From NCBI RefSeq assembly GCF_017355915.2, contig NZ_JAFEUV020000010.1:165639-229638 (forward strand): a stretch of 64,000 nt of DNA, given 5' to 3'. Positions 1 to 8,509 of the stretch are shown piece after piece. The stretch is from Telluribacter roseus (GTDB taxonomy: Bacteria > Bacteroidota > Bacteroidia > Cytophagales > Spirosomataceae). The translations under genes were made by a program, and so were the position numbers. The first letter of the stretch is position 1, and every line of letters begins with the position of its first letter. The notes beneath the pieces were generated by a model. The model was not told the origin of the DNA and ran no database searches. It saw nothing but the letters and a program-made list of their open reading frames with translations.

Positions 1-134
1 GTATTAGCTTCCCCACCCCTTTTGATTAACCAAAAGATAATTACGTTAAACAAGGCTGCCGGAGTGGTCATGAGCGCCCAGATACATTTGTAAGTCAATC
101 AGTTACGCCGGCACCACAAGCAAAAGAGGGATAG

Positions 135-2318
135 TTAGGGATTTCTGTCCCCAGATTTCCTACTGAAGAGCTTGTTAAAGCTTTCTCTGAGCTTACTGAC
201 GGTAGAGTTCCCTACATTCATCGGACCGGCGCTAATAGGTTTAAAGCCCTTTCCGGATCGCAGGCCATTCTGGTGGGGATAGATGAGTACCTTACTGATG
301 TTTCCGAAGTACCGCTGCATCTTGAAGGGAAGATTGTCCAGGATAGCCAGGTGTGACACCGATCCTTTACGGGCCGAGGCAAAGACAAAGAGGTCATCTA
401 CCCGAACGGTATCCGACAGAGCCGAAAAATCAGCCCAGTTGGTAAAGGTTACAAATTCGAGGGGAATGTTCATCTGCCATCTTTTCAGCAAGGTACGGAC
501 AGCCCACTCAGTAGTCGGATTGCAGAAGTAGATAATAGGTATAGACAGTTCCTGCGATAGTTTCACCATTTTGATAAACCACAGCTCAAAGCCATTCTCC
601 CGTTCGGACAGGGGCGGAGCAGCGATAAGCATACGTTTGTGGATAGCCAGCGGCTGTAAAAAATCACATACAAAGGCCGTCTTGTCGGCACTCTCGATGA
701 TACTGTATATCTTCTCACCGAATATTCGGTCTATCACTCCTGCGCGGCGCGGCCAGCCCAGTATTATAATATCCGACATAACCTCAATGGAGGTTCGGGC
801 AATACCACTGGCTACATTATGATCAATGGTGGCAATGAATTGGACATTGGTTTCGGCGGCCGAAGCATGATTCACAAAGGTAGCCATGCTATTCTTGGCC
901 TTGATGATGTTTAACTCTGCTTCCTCATCGTTGGGCACTACCGATAAGATAGATATAGGGTTTCTGGATTTGCGGTCCTTGATCAGGATGGAAAAGTCCA
1001 GCAGCTTCTCGAAGTTATTGATATTGGCAATGGGTAGCAGAATATGTTCCGTGTCGCCTCCCGGCGTTGCTTCCCTTAATAGCTCATTCTCCGAGAGCAG
1101 CACGATCTGCTTCGCAGCTTTTTCGGTAGCAAAGGAAGACACAACACAAGTGATCAGGATCAGGATGATGGTACCATTAAGTATGTTTTCGTCCAGAATA
1201 TCGGCATTGTACCCTACCAGAATAACGGCCAGCGTAGCCGCCGCGTGTGCGCTACTCAACCCAAATATGAGCTGACGCTGGGCAGTACTGTACTTAAAGA
1301 TCAACTGCGTAGTAAATGCGGCCAGCCACTTGCCAAAAATCGCCACCACCGTAAGGGCACCGGCTATGATCAGAGCCATTGGCCCTTTGAAGATGACCGA
1401 CACATCCACCAGCATACCTACGCTGATCAGAAAGAAGGGAATAAAAAGCGCGTTGCCGATAAACTCAATGCGGTTCATCAGGGCTGATGAATGCGGAATC
1501 AGACTATTGAGGGCCAGCCCGGCTACGAAGGCTCCGATAATGGGCTCCACACCGGCTACCTCAGCCAGAAAGGCCGCAAAGAAAACTACCGACAGAACAA
1601 AGATGTAGTGGGAGTGCTTTTCACCTTCCAGCTTTCTGAAAAACCATTCGGCAATCCGGGGAATCAGAAAAAACATGATGGCAGAAAAAATAAGCAGCGA
1701 AATACCGAGGGTAATCCAGAAGCTTTGGGTCAGTCCCCCGTTTTTGGCCCCTGTAATCACGGCGAGCAGAATAAGTACGGCCGTATCGGTCAGAATGGTA
1801 CCTCCTACGGTAACAGCCACCGCCTGGTTATTGGCTATGCCCAGACGGCTTACAATGGGATAAGCCACCAGTGTATGGGTAGCAAACATACTGGCCGTCA
1901 AAAAACTGGCGTTAAAATCGTAGCCGAGCAGGTAGTAACATACCGGGTACCCTACTCCCAACGGGAGGATAAAGGTTAAAAAGCCAAACACCAGACTCTT
2001 GTTCCGGTTGGCCTTGAACTCGGCCATATCCAGCTCAAGACCCGCAATAAACATGATGTAGAGCAACCCGATCGTAGAGAACAGGTCCACGGCCGAGTTG
2101 CGGGCCAGCAGATTGAGCCCGTTGGGCCCCACTACTACTCCCGAAATAATAAGGACTATGATACCAGGGATATTGAACCGCCTGAGCAGTATAGGAGATA
2201 TAAGTATGATGAACAGAATCAGGGAGAATACCAGCACCGGGTTTTGCAGGGGCAGGTTAAATTCGTCTACTAAATGATCAAAGAAATGTGGCATAGTGTA
2301 CTGTATTTGTTCACCCAT
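135..2318 (-). CDS. CPA2-type cation:proton antiporter with USP-like C-terminal region
   Basis: This is a 727-residue inner-membrane protein. The first ~400 residues form about 12 hydrophobic segments of the Na+/H+ (K+/H+) exchanger fold (KefB/RosB-like CPA2 family). Visible family features are the glycine-rich VVVGPNGLNLL segment after the first helices and the LFSTIGLLYIMFIAGLELD segment. Residues ~430-700 are soluble and look like a degenerate tandem universal-stress-type nucleotide-binding region, in place of a TrkA-N domain. The family exchanges monovalent cations for protons; which cation is not visible. A second Met at residue 9 is an alternative start. The gene stands alone on the minus strand and ends close to the window edge. 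Confidence 0.88.
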   Translation of the reverse strand: MGEQIQYTMPHFFDHLVDEFNLPLQNPVLVFSLILFIILISPILLRRFNIPGIIVLIISGVVVGPNGLNLLARNSAVDLFSTIGLLYIMFIAGLELDMAEFKANRNKSLVFGFLTFILPLGVGYPVCYYLLGYDFNASFLTASMFATHTLVAYPIVSRLGIANNQAVAVTVGGTILTDTAVLILLAVITGAKNGGLTQSFWITLGISLLIFSAIMFFLIPRIAEWFFRKLEGEKHSHYIFVLSVVFFAAFLAEVAGVEPIIGAFVAGLALNSLIPHSSALMNRIEFIGNALFIPFFLISVGMLVDVSVIFKGPMALIIAGALTVVAIFGKWLAAFTTQLIFKYSTAQRQLIFGLSSAHAAATLAVILVGYNADILDENILNGTIILILITCVVSSFATEKAAKQIVLLSENELLREATPGGDTEHILLPIANINNFEKLLDFSILIKDRKSRNPISILSVVPNDEEAELNIIKAKNSMATFVNHASAAETNVQFIATIDHNVASGIARTSIEVMSDIIILGWPRRAGVIDRIFGEKIYSIIESADKTAFVCDFLQPLAIHKRMLIAAPPLSERENGFELWFIKMVKLSQELSIPIIYFCNPTTEWAVRTLLKRWQMNIPLEFVTFTNWADFSALSDTVRVDDLFVFASARKGSVSHLAILDNLPFKMQRYFGNISKVLIYPHQNGLRSGKGFKPISAGPMNVGNSTVSKLRESFNKLFSRKSGDRNP

Positions 2319-2520
2319 CTTTAAGTACTTTGGCAGTACCTTTATACATATCAGACGGTTACACCTGATATTGTAAACTCTCCAAAACTACACAGACTTC
2401 TTTATGTTTAACACAGGGTAATCTGTTTCAAACTTCCTATGGAAGAACAGATTCAATAAACCCAATTTATTCACAGAATAAGCCTGTACATATACCTACT
2501 GGGAGTAATAAAGCAGTACT

Positions 2521-3621
2521 TTATAGGTGAATATCTATACCTGTCTCCTCCGCAATTACCCTAAGCGACGCTGCTACTTCTTTATCGACCGGGATGCCGG
2601 CCTGCATACGTACCTGGTAGGCCTGCCTTTCCGGATCACCCGGAATAAGTACTCCCTCCGTACCCGGCAAAGGCCGGGTAGCACGCATGGTGCGTATCCA
2701 CTCGTCGATGTCCTGCTTGAACTCCTGCTTATCGCGAAAACCATCAATATCCAGGGCTCCGAAAAAATGGCCGATGCCCTTGCCTACCTGCCGCTCCGAA
2801 GGCGCCACGTGAATAGCAAACGGAACCGCAAAAGGTCCCCAGTTGGCGCCGCTCAGTACCGCCGAGAGGATATCCACCATACTGGCCAGGCAGTACCCCT
2901 TATGCCCGCTCCCCATCTCGCTACCGCCCAGGGGTAGCAGGGCTCCACCTTCTATCATATCGGCGGGCTGGGTGGTAGCGTAGCCTTCTTTGTCAATGCA
3001 CCAGCCATCAGGGATACTTTGCCCTTTACGTTTGGCAATCTCTACCTTACCGTACGACACCGCACTGGAGGCAAAGTCAATCACAACGGGTGGCTCGTGT
3101 AGTCCCGGAAAAGCGATGGCGACCGGGTTAGTACCCAGCATCTTCTCGGCTCCATTGAAAGGGGCCACTCCTTTGGTGGTGTTGGTCATGGAAATACCGA
3201 TCAGGTCTTCCTGCAGAGCCATCACCGGATAGTACCCCGCGGCACCGTAGTGATTGGTATTACAGACACTGATCCAGCCGGAGCCGTGCTCCTGGGCTTT
3301 ACGCATGGCTATCTCCATACATTGAGGGCCTACCACCAGTCCCAGCCCATTATCACCATCCACCGTGGCCACACTAGCCCGTTCCCGTACTATTCTGATC
3401 TCAGGCCGTGGGTTGATGCGTCCCGCCTTCAGCAGGTCGTAGTAGGTTTTGAGGCGGGCTACTCCGTGTGAGTCGATGCCATGCTCATCACTGTAGGCCA
3501 GTACATCGGCGGCCCGTACGGCATCCTGGTGGGGTACATCAAAATATTCAAAAACCTGAGTAGTAAAATGACGGAGCTGCGGCGCAGAAATAATAACGTT
3601 CCGGTTGTCTTGTGAAATCAT
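2521..3621 (-). CDS. Malate/L-lactate dehydrogenase family oxidoreductase (Ldh_2)
   Basis: 366 residues, the normal length for the LDH2/MDH2 family, which oxidises 2-hydroxy acids (malate, L-lactate, sulfolactate, ureidoglycolate) with NAD(P)+ in the cytoplasm. The N-terminal family signature SDEHGIDSHGVARL (residues ~49-62) supplies the catalytic His. The NHYGAAGYYP and GTNPVAIAFPG blocks of the nucleotide-binding core are intact. The ATG start at 3621 agrees with family N-termini. It is monocistronic, with a ~200-bp AT-rich gap to the antiporter downstream. The exact substrate cannot be told from sequence. Confidence 0.9.
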   Translation of the reverse strand: MISQDNRNVIISAPQLRHFTTQVFEYFDVPHQDAVRAADVLAYSDEHGIDSHGVARLKTYYDLLKAGRINPRPEIRIVRERASVATVDGDNGLGLVVGPQCMEIAMRKAQEHGSGWISVCNTNHYGAAGYYPVMALQEDLIGISMTNTTKGVAPFNGAEKMLGTNPVAIAFPGLHEPPVVIDFASSAVSYGKVEIAKRKGQSIPDGWCIDKEGYATTQPADMIEGGALLPLGGSEMGSGHKGYCLASMVDILSAVLSGANWGPFAVPFAIHVAPSERQVGKGIGHFFGALDIDGFRDKQEFKQDIDEWIRTMRATRPLPGTEGVLIPGDPERQAYQVRMQAGIPVDKEVAASLRVIAEETGIDIHL

Positions 3622-3766
3622 AGGTAGTAGTTATAAAAGAGTTGGTGTGGCCGTAAAAGCGTGGCTAATGATTATCTGCTAGCTAAAATGTACCGTCCTC
3701 CCGTTTTTACTGAAATTGCTCCCCTAGTTTTTATAATTCTACCGGAAACTGCTGTGCATAAAAAAA

Positions 3767-3793
3767 GGAGTCATAAACCACGTTTATGACTCC
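3767..3793 (-). terminator. Strong intrinsic terminator for minus-strand transcription
   Basis: An 11-bp perfect stem (GGAGTCATAAA / TTTATGACTCC) surrounds a 5-nt loop. On the minus strand it is followed by a run of seven T (plus-strand A run 3760-3766). No convincing minus-strand protein gene lies just upstream; the nearest is the receiver gene starting at 5522. It may therefore end a non-coding transcript (see candidate at 3794-4030). Confidence 0.7.
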
Positions 3794-4030
3794 TGTGCAC
3801 CATTGTTGAGTATCAAATTGTAGAGTAGAAAATTATGTAGCAAATTTTCGAATCCTGATATTATGTAGTTAAAAAACTGTGCCAGAGGTATATATAGGGC
3901 GCCTGCTACTACTCCTTTTCTTAACCAATAAGTATAGTGGCTCCCCATCCTGTGCATCGGCCACCTACCTCTGACCCGAGAACGCCCTAAACTTTTATAA
4001 TAAGGATATAAGAAAGATAAATATAACAAT
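3794..4030 (-). ncRNA. Candidate structured RNA upstream of an orphan terminator
   Basis: The stretch feeding the orphan terminator at 3767-3793 can fold on the minus strand. A closing stem pairs 3983-3988 with 3896-3901 (AGGGCG/CGCCCT) and an internal hairpin pairs 3960-3964 with 3937-3941 (GTGGC/GCCAC). An 81-codon frame (3784-4029) spans it, but it uses a TTG start, has no domain and runs into the terminator, so a protein seems less likely. I do not recognise an RNA family, and the pairings could be chance. Confidence 0.22.
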
Positions 4031-4683
4031 AGTTAGTTTTAACTACTTCACCATGTACGCCAACTCAACAGCATTCACCTCTCTCTCCACTAAGAAGGTG
4101 TTAGCCAGATCTACTCGACCCGACTTAGAATAGTACTATTCTAACGAATTCAGGTAGGTTATAAAGAAAAGAAACAAAGTATGGTTTATTTCCATTACCT
4201 TCCGTAACCGTTTGATAATTAGCGACATGTTTGACCGAGTATATTCTGATAAAGAATAACCTTAAGCTGACTAGTTAATCCATATATCCACATGTACATG
4301 AAAGTAGGAGGAATTGTAAGATCAGACAGTGAGTCATGTATAGTTAAGGGCCGGAAAACTGCTCAGATAGACAAACGGTTGTATTTTTCCAATACACGAT
4401 CAAACGTATGCGGCAAAGTATCTGATCAGGAGCACGGCCGGTATGGCTTTGCAACATACTCCATAACGACCTGAGCCTACATGACACCAGTAGAACCCCG
4501 CCGATACAGAAGTAGTGCTACTACTATCCACAGCCGTAGTATACTATGGAAGTACCTCCTGTCCCATTCAGGCAAGCAAATCGAGGCTTTTGAAGCACAT
4601 ACCTTCCGGGCATCACCTTACGGAAGCAACTGGCTATATCTAAGCTGTACTACCTCCCAACCAACATCAGCCACATTCCTACT

Positions 4684-5013
4684 ATGAAAAATTCCCTCCC
4701 AGAGCAACCGATCACCAACCTACCCCAGGGTACTGACATAAAGCGATATTCGGTACTGTACCTTTTGCAGGAACAGTACTGTCACACGGGCTGCATAACC
4801 TACCTGCAGGCGCAGGCTCTGCTCGAAGGTATGTCTGCTGAAACCGGACAGACTCCCGTAGGCATCTATGACGCCAAAACCGAGCTTTTTGAGTGGGAGC
4901 CCGATCGTAAGCTACTTTATAACCAGGCCTCTATTGGCGAGCAGGGAAAACGAGCCGAGGAGATGATCCGGATTGTACAGGAATTGAGGCTACACGATAG
5001 TAATAACCAATAA
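4684..5013 (+). CDS. Small hypothetical protein
   Basis: A 109-residue hydrophilic protein starting at an ATG. Composition and codon use (GC-rich third positions, Tyr TAC/TAT, Glu GAG) resemble real genes of this window, unlike the AT-rich DNA upstream. It contains QYCHTGCITYLQAQALLEGM and a C-terminal amphipathic helix (EQGKRAEEMIRIVQELRL). I recognise no family and see no signal peptide or membrane segment. It lies alone, convergent with the receiver gene at 5103-5522. It may be a lineage-restricted gene. Confidence 0.55.
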   Translation: MKNSLPEQPITNLPQGTDIKRYSVLYLLQEQYCHTGCITYLQAQALLEGMSAETGQTPVGIYDAKTELFEWEPDRKLLYNQASIGEQGKRAEEMIRIVQELRLHDSNNQ

Positions 5014-5102
5014 AGCGAAGTACTTATAGGGCGGCAACGTATCCTTTAGTAAGCTCACGGTAGGGTACTAGACTCCATAGCTCACAAAGCACGGGACTAT
5101 AT

Positions 5103-5522
5103 CTATCTGCCGTAAAAAAAGTAGCTATTGTTCCGGATGGGAGAATCCAGAAGCGAACGAATGGTTTTTACCATTTCTCTGAATCCGGTAGGCTTCACTA
5201 TATACCCGGCCGCTCCAAGTTCTTTTGTCTCGGATATATCGCGCGGGTAGTTAGAGGTCGAATAGATAACAATAGGCACCTCTTTCAGCCGGTCTATGGT
5301 TTTCAATCTGACGAGGCACTGCTTCCCATCCAGTCCCCGCATATTGAGATCCAAAAAAATAACCTCCGGGGTAAAACCTTCTTCTTTCTGCAGCAACTCC
5401 AGGGCATTGGTACCACTTATTTCAGTCACGCAACGCAAAGCAGGATTGACGTCGTGCAATGCCGACGAAAAAAGAAACTGATCATCCGTATCATCATCAA
5501 TAAGTAACCAAGTGTCGCCCAT
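5103..5522 (-). CDS. Single-domain response regulator (receiver only)
   Basis: 139 residues make one receiver (REC) domain and nothing else. The acidic pocket is D9-D11, the phospho-acceptor is D58 in IFLDLNM, the switch Thr is in IYSTSN (~88) and the conserved Lys is in IVKPTGF (~109). It belongs to the Rcp1/CheY-like output-less group common in Cytophagales, which usually work in phosphorelays or by protein binding. No kinase gene is adjacent. It is closely paralogous to the product of 6321-6746: the two share the KQCLV-LKTIDRLKEVPI block almost exactly, so a local duplication is likely. Confidence 0.9.
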   Translation of the reverse strand: MGDTWLLIDDDTDDQFLFSSALHDVNPALRCVTEISGTNALELLQKEEGFTPEVIFLDLNMRGLDGKQCLVRLKTIDRLKEVPIVIYSTSNYPRDISETKELGAAGYIVKPTGFREMVKTIRSLLDSPIRNNSYFFYGR

Positions 5523-5759
5523 AATTCAGAGTTAATTAATACCGGCAGCCAGACATAAGTCACCACCTGTAACCATTAGCTTCCTGGTTTAGAACAGCAA
5601 AGTGTCTGGTTATGTTGCATGTATTAGCTGTAAATTATAAAACATCGTGCCTACTTCTGTCAGAAGGTGATAGCAACAGGTAGAAGCGTTTGATTCGTAG
5701 GGACATACTGAGGCTCCTCAAAACGTCTACTCCACTCATAATCATTGCTCTAAAACAAA

Positions 5760-5788
5760 AGAGTCAAAGGCCAATAACCTCTGACTCT
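5760..5788 (-). terminator. Intrinsic terminator facing the minus strand
   Basis: An 11-bp stem with one mismatch (AGAGTCAAAGG / CCTCTGACTCT) and a 7-nt loop is followed on the minus strand by a T-rich tract (TTTTGTTTTA). It lies ~530 nt beyond the stop of the receiver gene at 6321-6746. It ends either a long 3' UTR of that gene or an unrecognised minus-strand transcript. Confidence 0.55.
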
Positions 5789-6024
5789 TGATCATCTATA
5801 CACACTTTAAGTATGAATATCTCATACGAAAATATACACCTTTACACAGCAAATACTGTGCCATAAAATTTACACAGCAACTAAATTAATAGAATAGTTA
5901 TACGTATTTATATAATTTTCCTATAATAACTACTATAATAGTAAAGCGCTCCTTTAATCAGACACCTACTGATTGATACTAAATCAACTTTGTAGACCCT
6001 TAATTTTCAGCAATAAGACAGTAA
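5789..6024. other. AT-rich intergenic spacer
   Basis: Strongly AT-rich DNA between the terminator and the LysR-like remnant. I see no gene, repeat or clear promoter in it. Confidence 0.4.
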
Positions 6025-6306
6025 AATGAGGGTAACGTCAGTGGGATTACAAGTACCAAAGTGGTTATTCCATTCATTAAACACCTGGATGACAAGGCGC
6101 AGGCAGGGAGACTGGAAGTGATTCTACCGGACCACCCTTTGACCCGTATGGAGGTACAGGTATTTCTCTGCACTTACTCGCAGAGGGTTGAGCATCCGCC
6201 AGAGGTAGTAAAGCCTGAACAGAATTACTCTAAGAAAGTAACAAGATTGGTACTACACGCCCCTCTGTGGAGTATCAGTAGTGATGTAGTGAATAGTGGT
6301 GTATAG
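6025..6306 (+). pseudogene. Probable remnant of a LysR-type regulator C-terminus
   Basis: An open frame with no convincing start (first possible codon GTG at 6061) reads like the last part of a LysR substrate-binding domain. KHLDDKAQAGRLEVILPDHP is followed by VQVFLCTYSQRVEHPPEVVK, the usual order of an (A)GRLv-LLpd block, then a beta strand, then an 'sp-vraF' end. The N-terminal helix-turn-helix and most of the effector domain are absent and an in-frame stop lies just upstream (6022-6024). It could also be a short lineage-specific protein. The similarity is judged by eye. Confidence 0.4.
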
Positions 6307-6320
6307 GTGAGCAACTAGTT

Positions 6321-6746
6321 CTAAGCTCTCTTGGAAAAGTAGAAGTAGCTATTATCCCACGAAGTAGTAGTAATGACTTTGTTCAAAGTATCTACCAGAT
6401 CCGAAAAAGCGTCAGGTTTGACTACATAGCCGGCCGAGCCCAGCTCTTTGGTCTCAGACACATGCAGAGGGTTGATAGAGGTAGAATAGATAATAATGGG
6501 TACCTCCTTCAGGCGATCTATGGTTTTCAGCTCTACCAGACACTGCTTACCGTCCATACCGGGCATATTCAGATCCAGGAAGATAAAGCCCGGTACCAGG
6601 CTTTGCTCACTTTTCAACTTCTCTACGGCCTTAATACCACTATCCAACACCACACAATTCAGATTGGGGTTTACCTGATGCAGGGCAGTAGTGAAGAGAT
6701 CATGCTCTTCCACGTCATCATCTATAAGTAAGCAGGTTGCGTTCAA
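6321..6746 (-). CDS. Single-domain response regulator (receiver only), paralogue
   Basis: A 141-residue stand-alone receiver. The acidic triad is D9-D11, the phospho-acceptor is D58 in IFLDLNMPGMDGKQ, IYSTSINP carries the switch residue and VVKPDAF carries the conserved Lys. It closely resembles the protein of 5103-5522 in sequence and length and lies on the same strand ~800 bp away. The separation by gene-poor DNA carrying a LysR-like remnant suggests an old tandem duplication with decay between the copies. There is no output domain and no cognate kinase nearby. Confidence 0.9.
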   Translation of the reverse strand: MNATCLLIDDDVEEHDLFTTALHQVNPNLNCVVLDSGIKAVEKLKSEQSLVPGFIFLDLNMPGMDGKQCLVELKTIDRLKEVPIIIYSTSINPLHVSETKELGSAGYVVKPDAFSDLVDTLNKVITTTSWDNSYFYFSKRA

Positions 6747-7211
6747 TTGCGTTGTTAGTTAGGTTAGTTAGCACAAATGCCCACAAATATACGATTTGTT
6801 TAAAATCTTTTTGACAAAGTATCTATTGGACTTACTCTAAGTAAGGTATGGATACCTACAAAACTACTCATCTACCTGCTGTCTTACAGCCATTCTGCCC
6901 CAGCCTCCGGTAGGTTAATAAGTTTGATACACGTACTCTAGTACGCAATAGTAGTCTTCCTATTATGTATAGGTATTAGTATACATCATTCATTTTAGCC
7001 AGTTGAATGTCTGCTTAGACTACTATTTTCAAGTCGCATATCATTCCTAATCACTTACTTATTCGACCGTAGCGGGTTGTTCTGAATCCGGGATTACGGT
7101 TACACCTATACGTTTCGATTCAGCAACAACAGGATGTATCCAGCCACAAACAATCTTACTAGCAAGCTGTTAATCAATACGAAACATAGATTAAGTAAAC
7201 ACACGATAACT
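6747..7211. other. Divergent intergenic region
   Basis: A 465-bp AT-rich region between the minus-strand receiver gene and the plus-strand SDR gene. It must hold divergent promoters, but I cannot place a convincing -7/-33 pair. The frame of the next gene is open back to 7134 without an attractive start. Confidence 0.4.
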
Positions 7212-8261
7212 ATGAACACAGAGACAGTGAAAACAGCATTGATTACCGGAGCCTCCAGCGGCATCGGTCGGGAACTGGCAAAACTATTTGCCAAAGATGG
7301 GTACAACCTGGTGTTGGTATCACGTGGTGAAGACACGCTTCAGCAGCTCGCCGATGAGTTAAAGCAAAAACATTCTATCCATAAGGCTATCGTCATTAAG
7401 AAAGACCTGGCCAAGGAGAATGCGGCCCAGGAGCTGTACAATGAAGTAAAGCAACAGGGCATTACGGTGGATGTACTCGTCAATGATGCGGGAGTGGGTG
7501 TTCACGGTATGTTTGCGACCGAAACCGACTGGGAGAAGGAAAGTGCGATGATTCACCTGAATACGCTCAGCCTCACTCACCTGACCAAGCTGTATCTGAA
7601 AGAGATGGTAGCCCGCAATGAGGGTAAAATCCTGAATCTGGCTTCTATTGTTTCCATTATGCCTTCTCCGCTAATGGCCGTTTATGCCGGTACCAAAGCC
7701 TACGTGTACAACTTTACGCAATCGCTGGTCAACGAGCTCAAAGATACCAACGTGACCATTACAGCCCTACTACCCAATGCTACCGATACCGACTTCTTCC
7801 GCAAAGCCGGGGCCGAAAACGCCCGCGTTACCGAAATGCTGGATGACGCTGTGATGGTGGCCGAGGAAGGATATAAGGCTTTGATGAAGGGGGAGACCAA
7901 GGTAATACCCGGCGGACTCATGAATAAATCGTATGAAGTAATAGCTCATCTGGCTCCTGAGGAGGCTTTGGCAGCTATGATGCGCAAGAACATGGAACCC
8001 AAAGGATCTCCCCTTATCAACCTGTCCAAAAAGGAGCAAAAGCAACTGGCGGTTGGCCTTGGTCTGGCCGTAGTCAGTCTGGTAGGCTATGCCATTTTCA
8101 ATACCCTCACCAACCTGAGCGAGTACGACAAAGCCAGGTACCGCTATAAGTTTGGCCGGGCCAGCCGCGAAGCCAAAAGAACTTTGAACAACGTAAGCGA
8201 ATCGTTATCAGAAACACTGGCTAACGCAAAAGCTACCGTTTCCAGCACACTTGCTTCCTAG
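7212..8261 (+). CDS. Short-chain dehydrogenase/reductase with C-terminal membrane tail
   Basis: I place the start at the ATG at 7212 (MNTETVKTALITGASSGIG), giving 349 residues; an upstream ATG at 7134 adds an implausible AT-rich leader. The Rossmann SDR core has the cofactor motif TGASSGIG, NDAGVG, a catalytic Ser in LNLASIVS and the YAGTKA active-site Tyr/Lys. After ~260 residues comes a hydrophobic helix (LAVGLGLAVVSLVGYAIF), then a basic/amphipathic tail, so the enzyme may be membrane-anchored. Class: 'classical' SDR, cytoplasmic, substrate unknown. It is followed by a strong hairpin. Confidence 0.88.
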   Translation: MNTETVKTALITGASSGIGRELAKLFAKDGYNLVLVSRGEDTLQQLADELKQKHSIHKAIVIKKDLAKENAAQELYNEVKQQGITVDVLVNDAGVGVHGMFATETDWEKESAMIHLNTLSLTHLTKLYLKEMVARNEGKILNLASIVSIMPSPLMAVYAGTKAYVYNFTQSLVNELKDTNVTITALLPNATDTDFFRKAGAENARVTEMLDDAVMVAEEGYKALMKGETKVIPGGLMNKSYEVIAHLAPEEALAAMMRKNMEPKGSPLINLSKKEQKQLAVGLGLAVVSLVGYAIFNTLTNLSEYDKARYRYKFGRASREAKRTLNNVSESLSETLANAKATVSSTLAS

Positions 8262-8272
8262 CTACTACTTGT

Positions 8273-8309
8273 GCCAGGCAAGGCCGGACCATCACCGGCC
8301 TTGCCTGGC
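8273..8309 (+). terminator. Large perfect hairpin after SDR gene
   Basis: A 15-bp perfect inverted repeat (GCCAGGCAAGGCCGG at 8273-8287 with CCGGCCTTGCCTGGC at 8295-8309) has a 7-nt loop and starts 12 nt after the SDR stop. There is no T-tract, so it may act as an mRNA 3'-end stabiliser or a factor-dependent terminator. Confidence 0.6.
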
Positions 8310-8460
8310 TCCCCTGACTACATGGCTCCCCCCACTTGGTTAGAAGCCCTATTCTTTGCTACCGGCAATCCTGCCCGGTACGCCGGACAAGGGGCTGGTA
8401 TAGCAATAGGTATGTATAAAGCGCTACTGCTGATTAAGTTTACCTTGACGGACTACTTAT

Positions 8461-8490
8461 TTGGTAGCAGCACTTTATATTTGCTACCAA
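8461..8490 (+). promoter_or_regulatory. Promoter -7 box enclosed by an inverted repeat (candidate operator)
   Basis: A Bacteroidota-type -7 box TATATTTG (8476-8483) lies inside a 9-bp perfect inverted repeat (TTGGTAGCA 8461-8469, TGCTACCAA 8482-8490). A dimeric regulator bound there would cover the core promoter. The predicted start of transcription is near 8490, ~20 nt before the ATG at 8510. I see no good -33 element at standard spacing. Confidence 0.4.
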
Positions 8491-8509
8491 CACCTACCCT
8501 ACTACTCCC

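Larger units (their letters stand above)
3622..4683. other. Gene-poor intergenic region
   Basis: About 1 kb without a convincing protein gene. It holds the orphan terminator and the possible RNA described separately. Short open frames at 4292-4474 (+) and 4481-4687 (+) have no protein-like pattern, and I see no domain in them. Confidence 0.5.

Noticed and set aside
50..118. tRNA-like start (GCTGCCGGAGTGGTCATGAGCG) and matching GCCGG/CCGGC ends
   Set aside because: No T-loop GGTTCRA motif, no anticodon arm of proper size and no acceptor pairing; judged chance similarity.
3784..4029. 81-codon open frame on the minus strand as a gene
   Set aside because: TTG start, no homologous pattern, and its last codons form the stem of a transcription terminator.
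4481..4687. 68-codon plus-strand frame before the small hypothetical gene
   Set aside because: Composition like random intergenic translation; no start signal.
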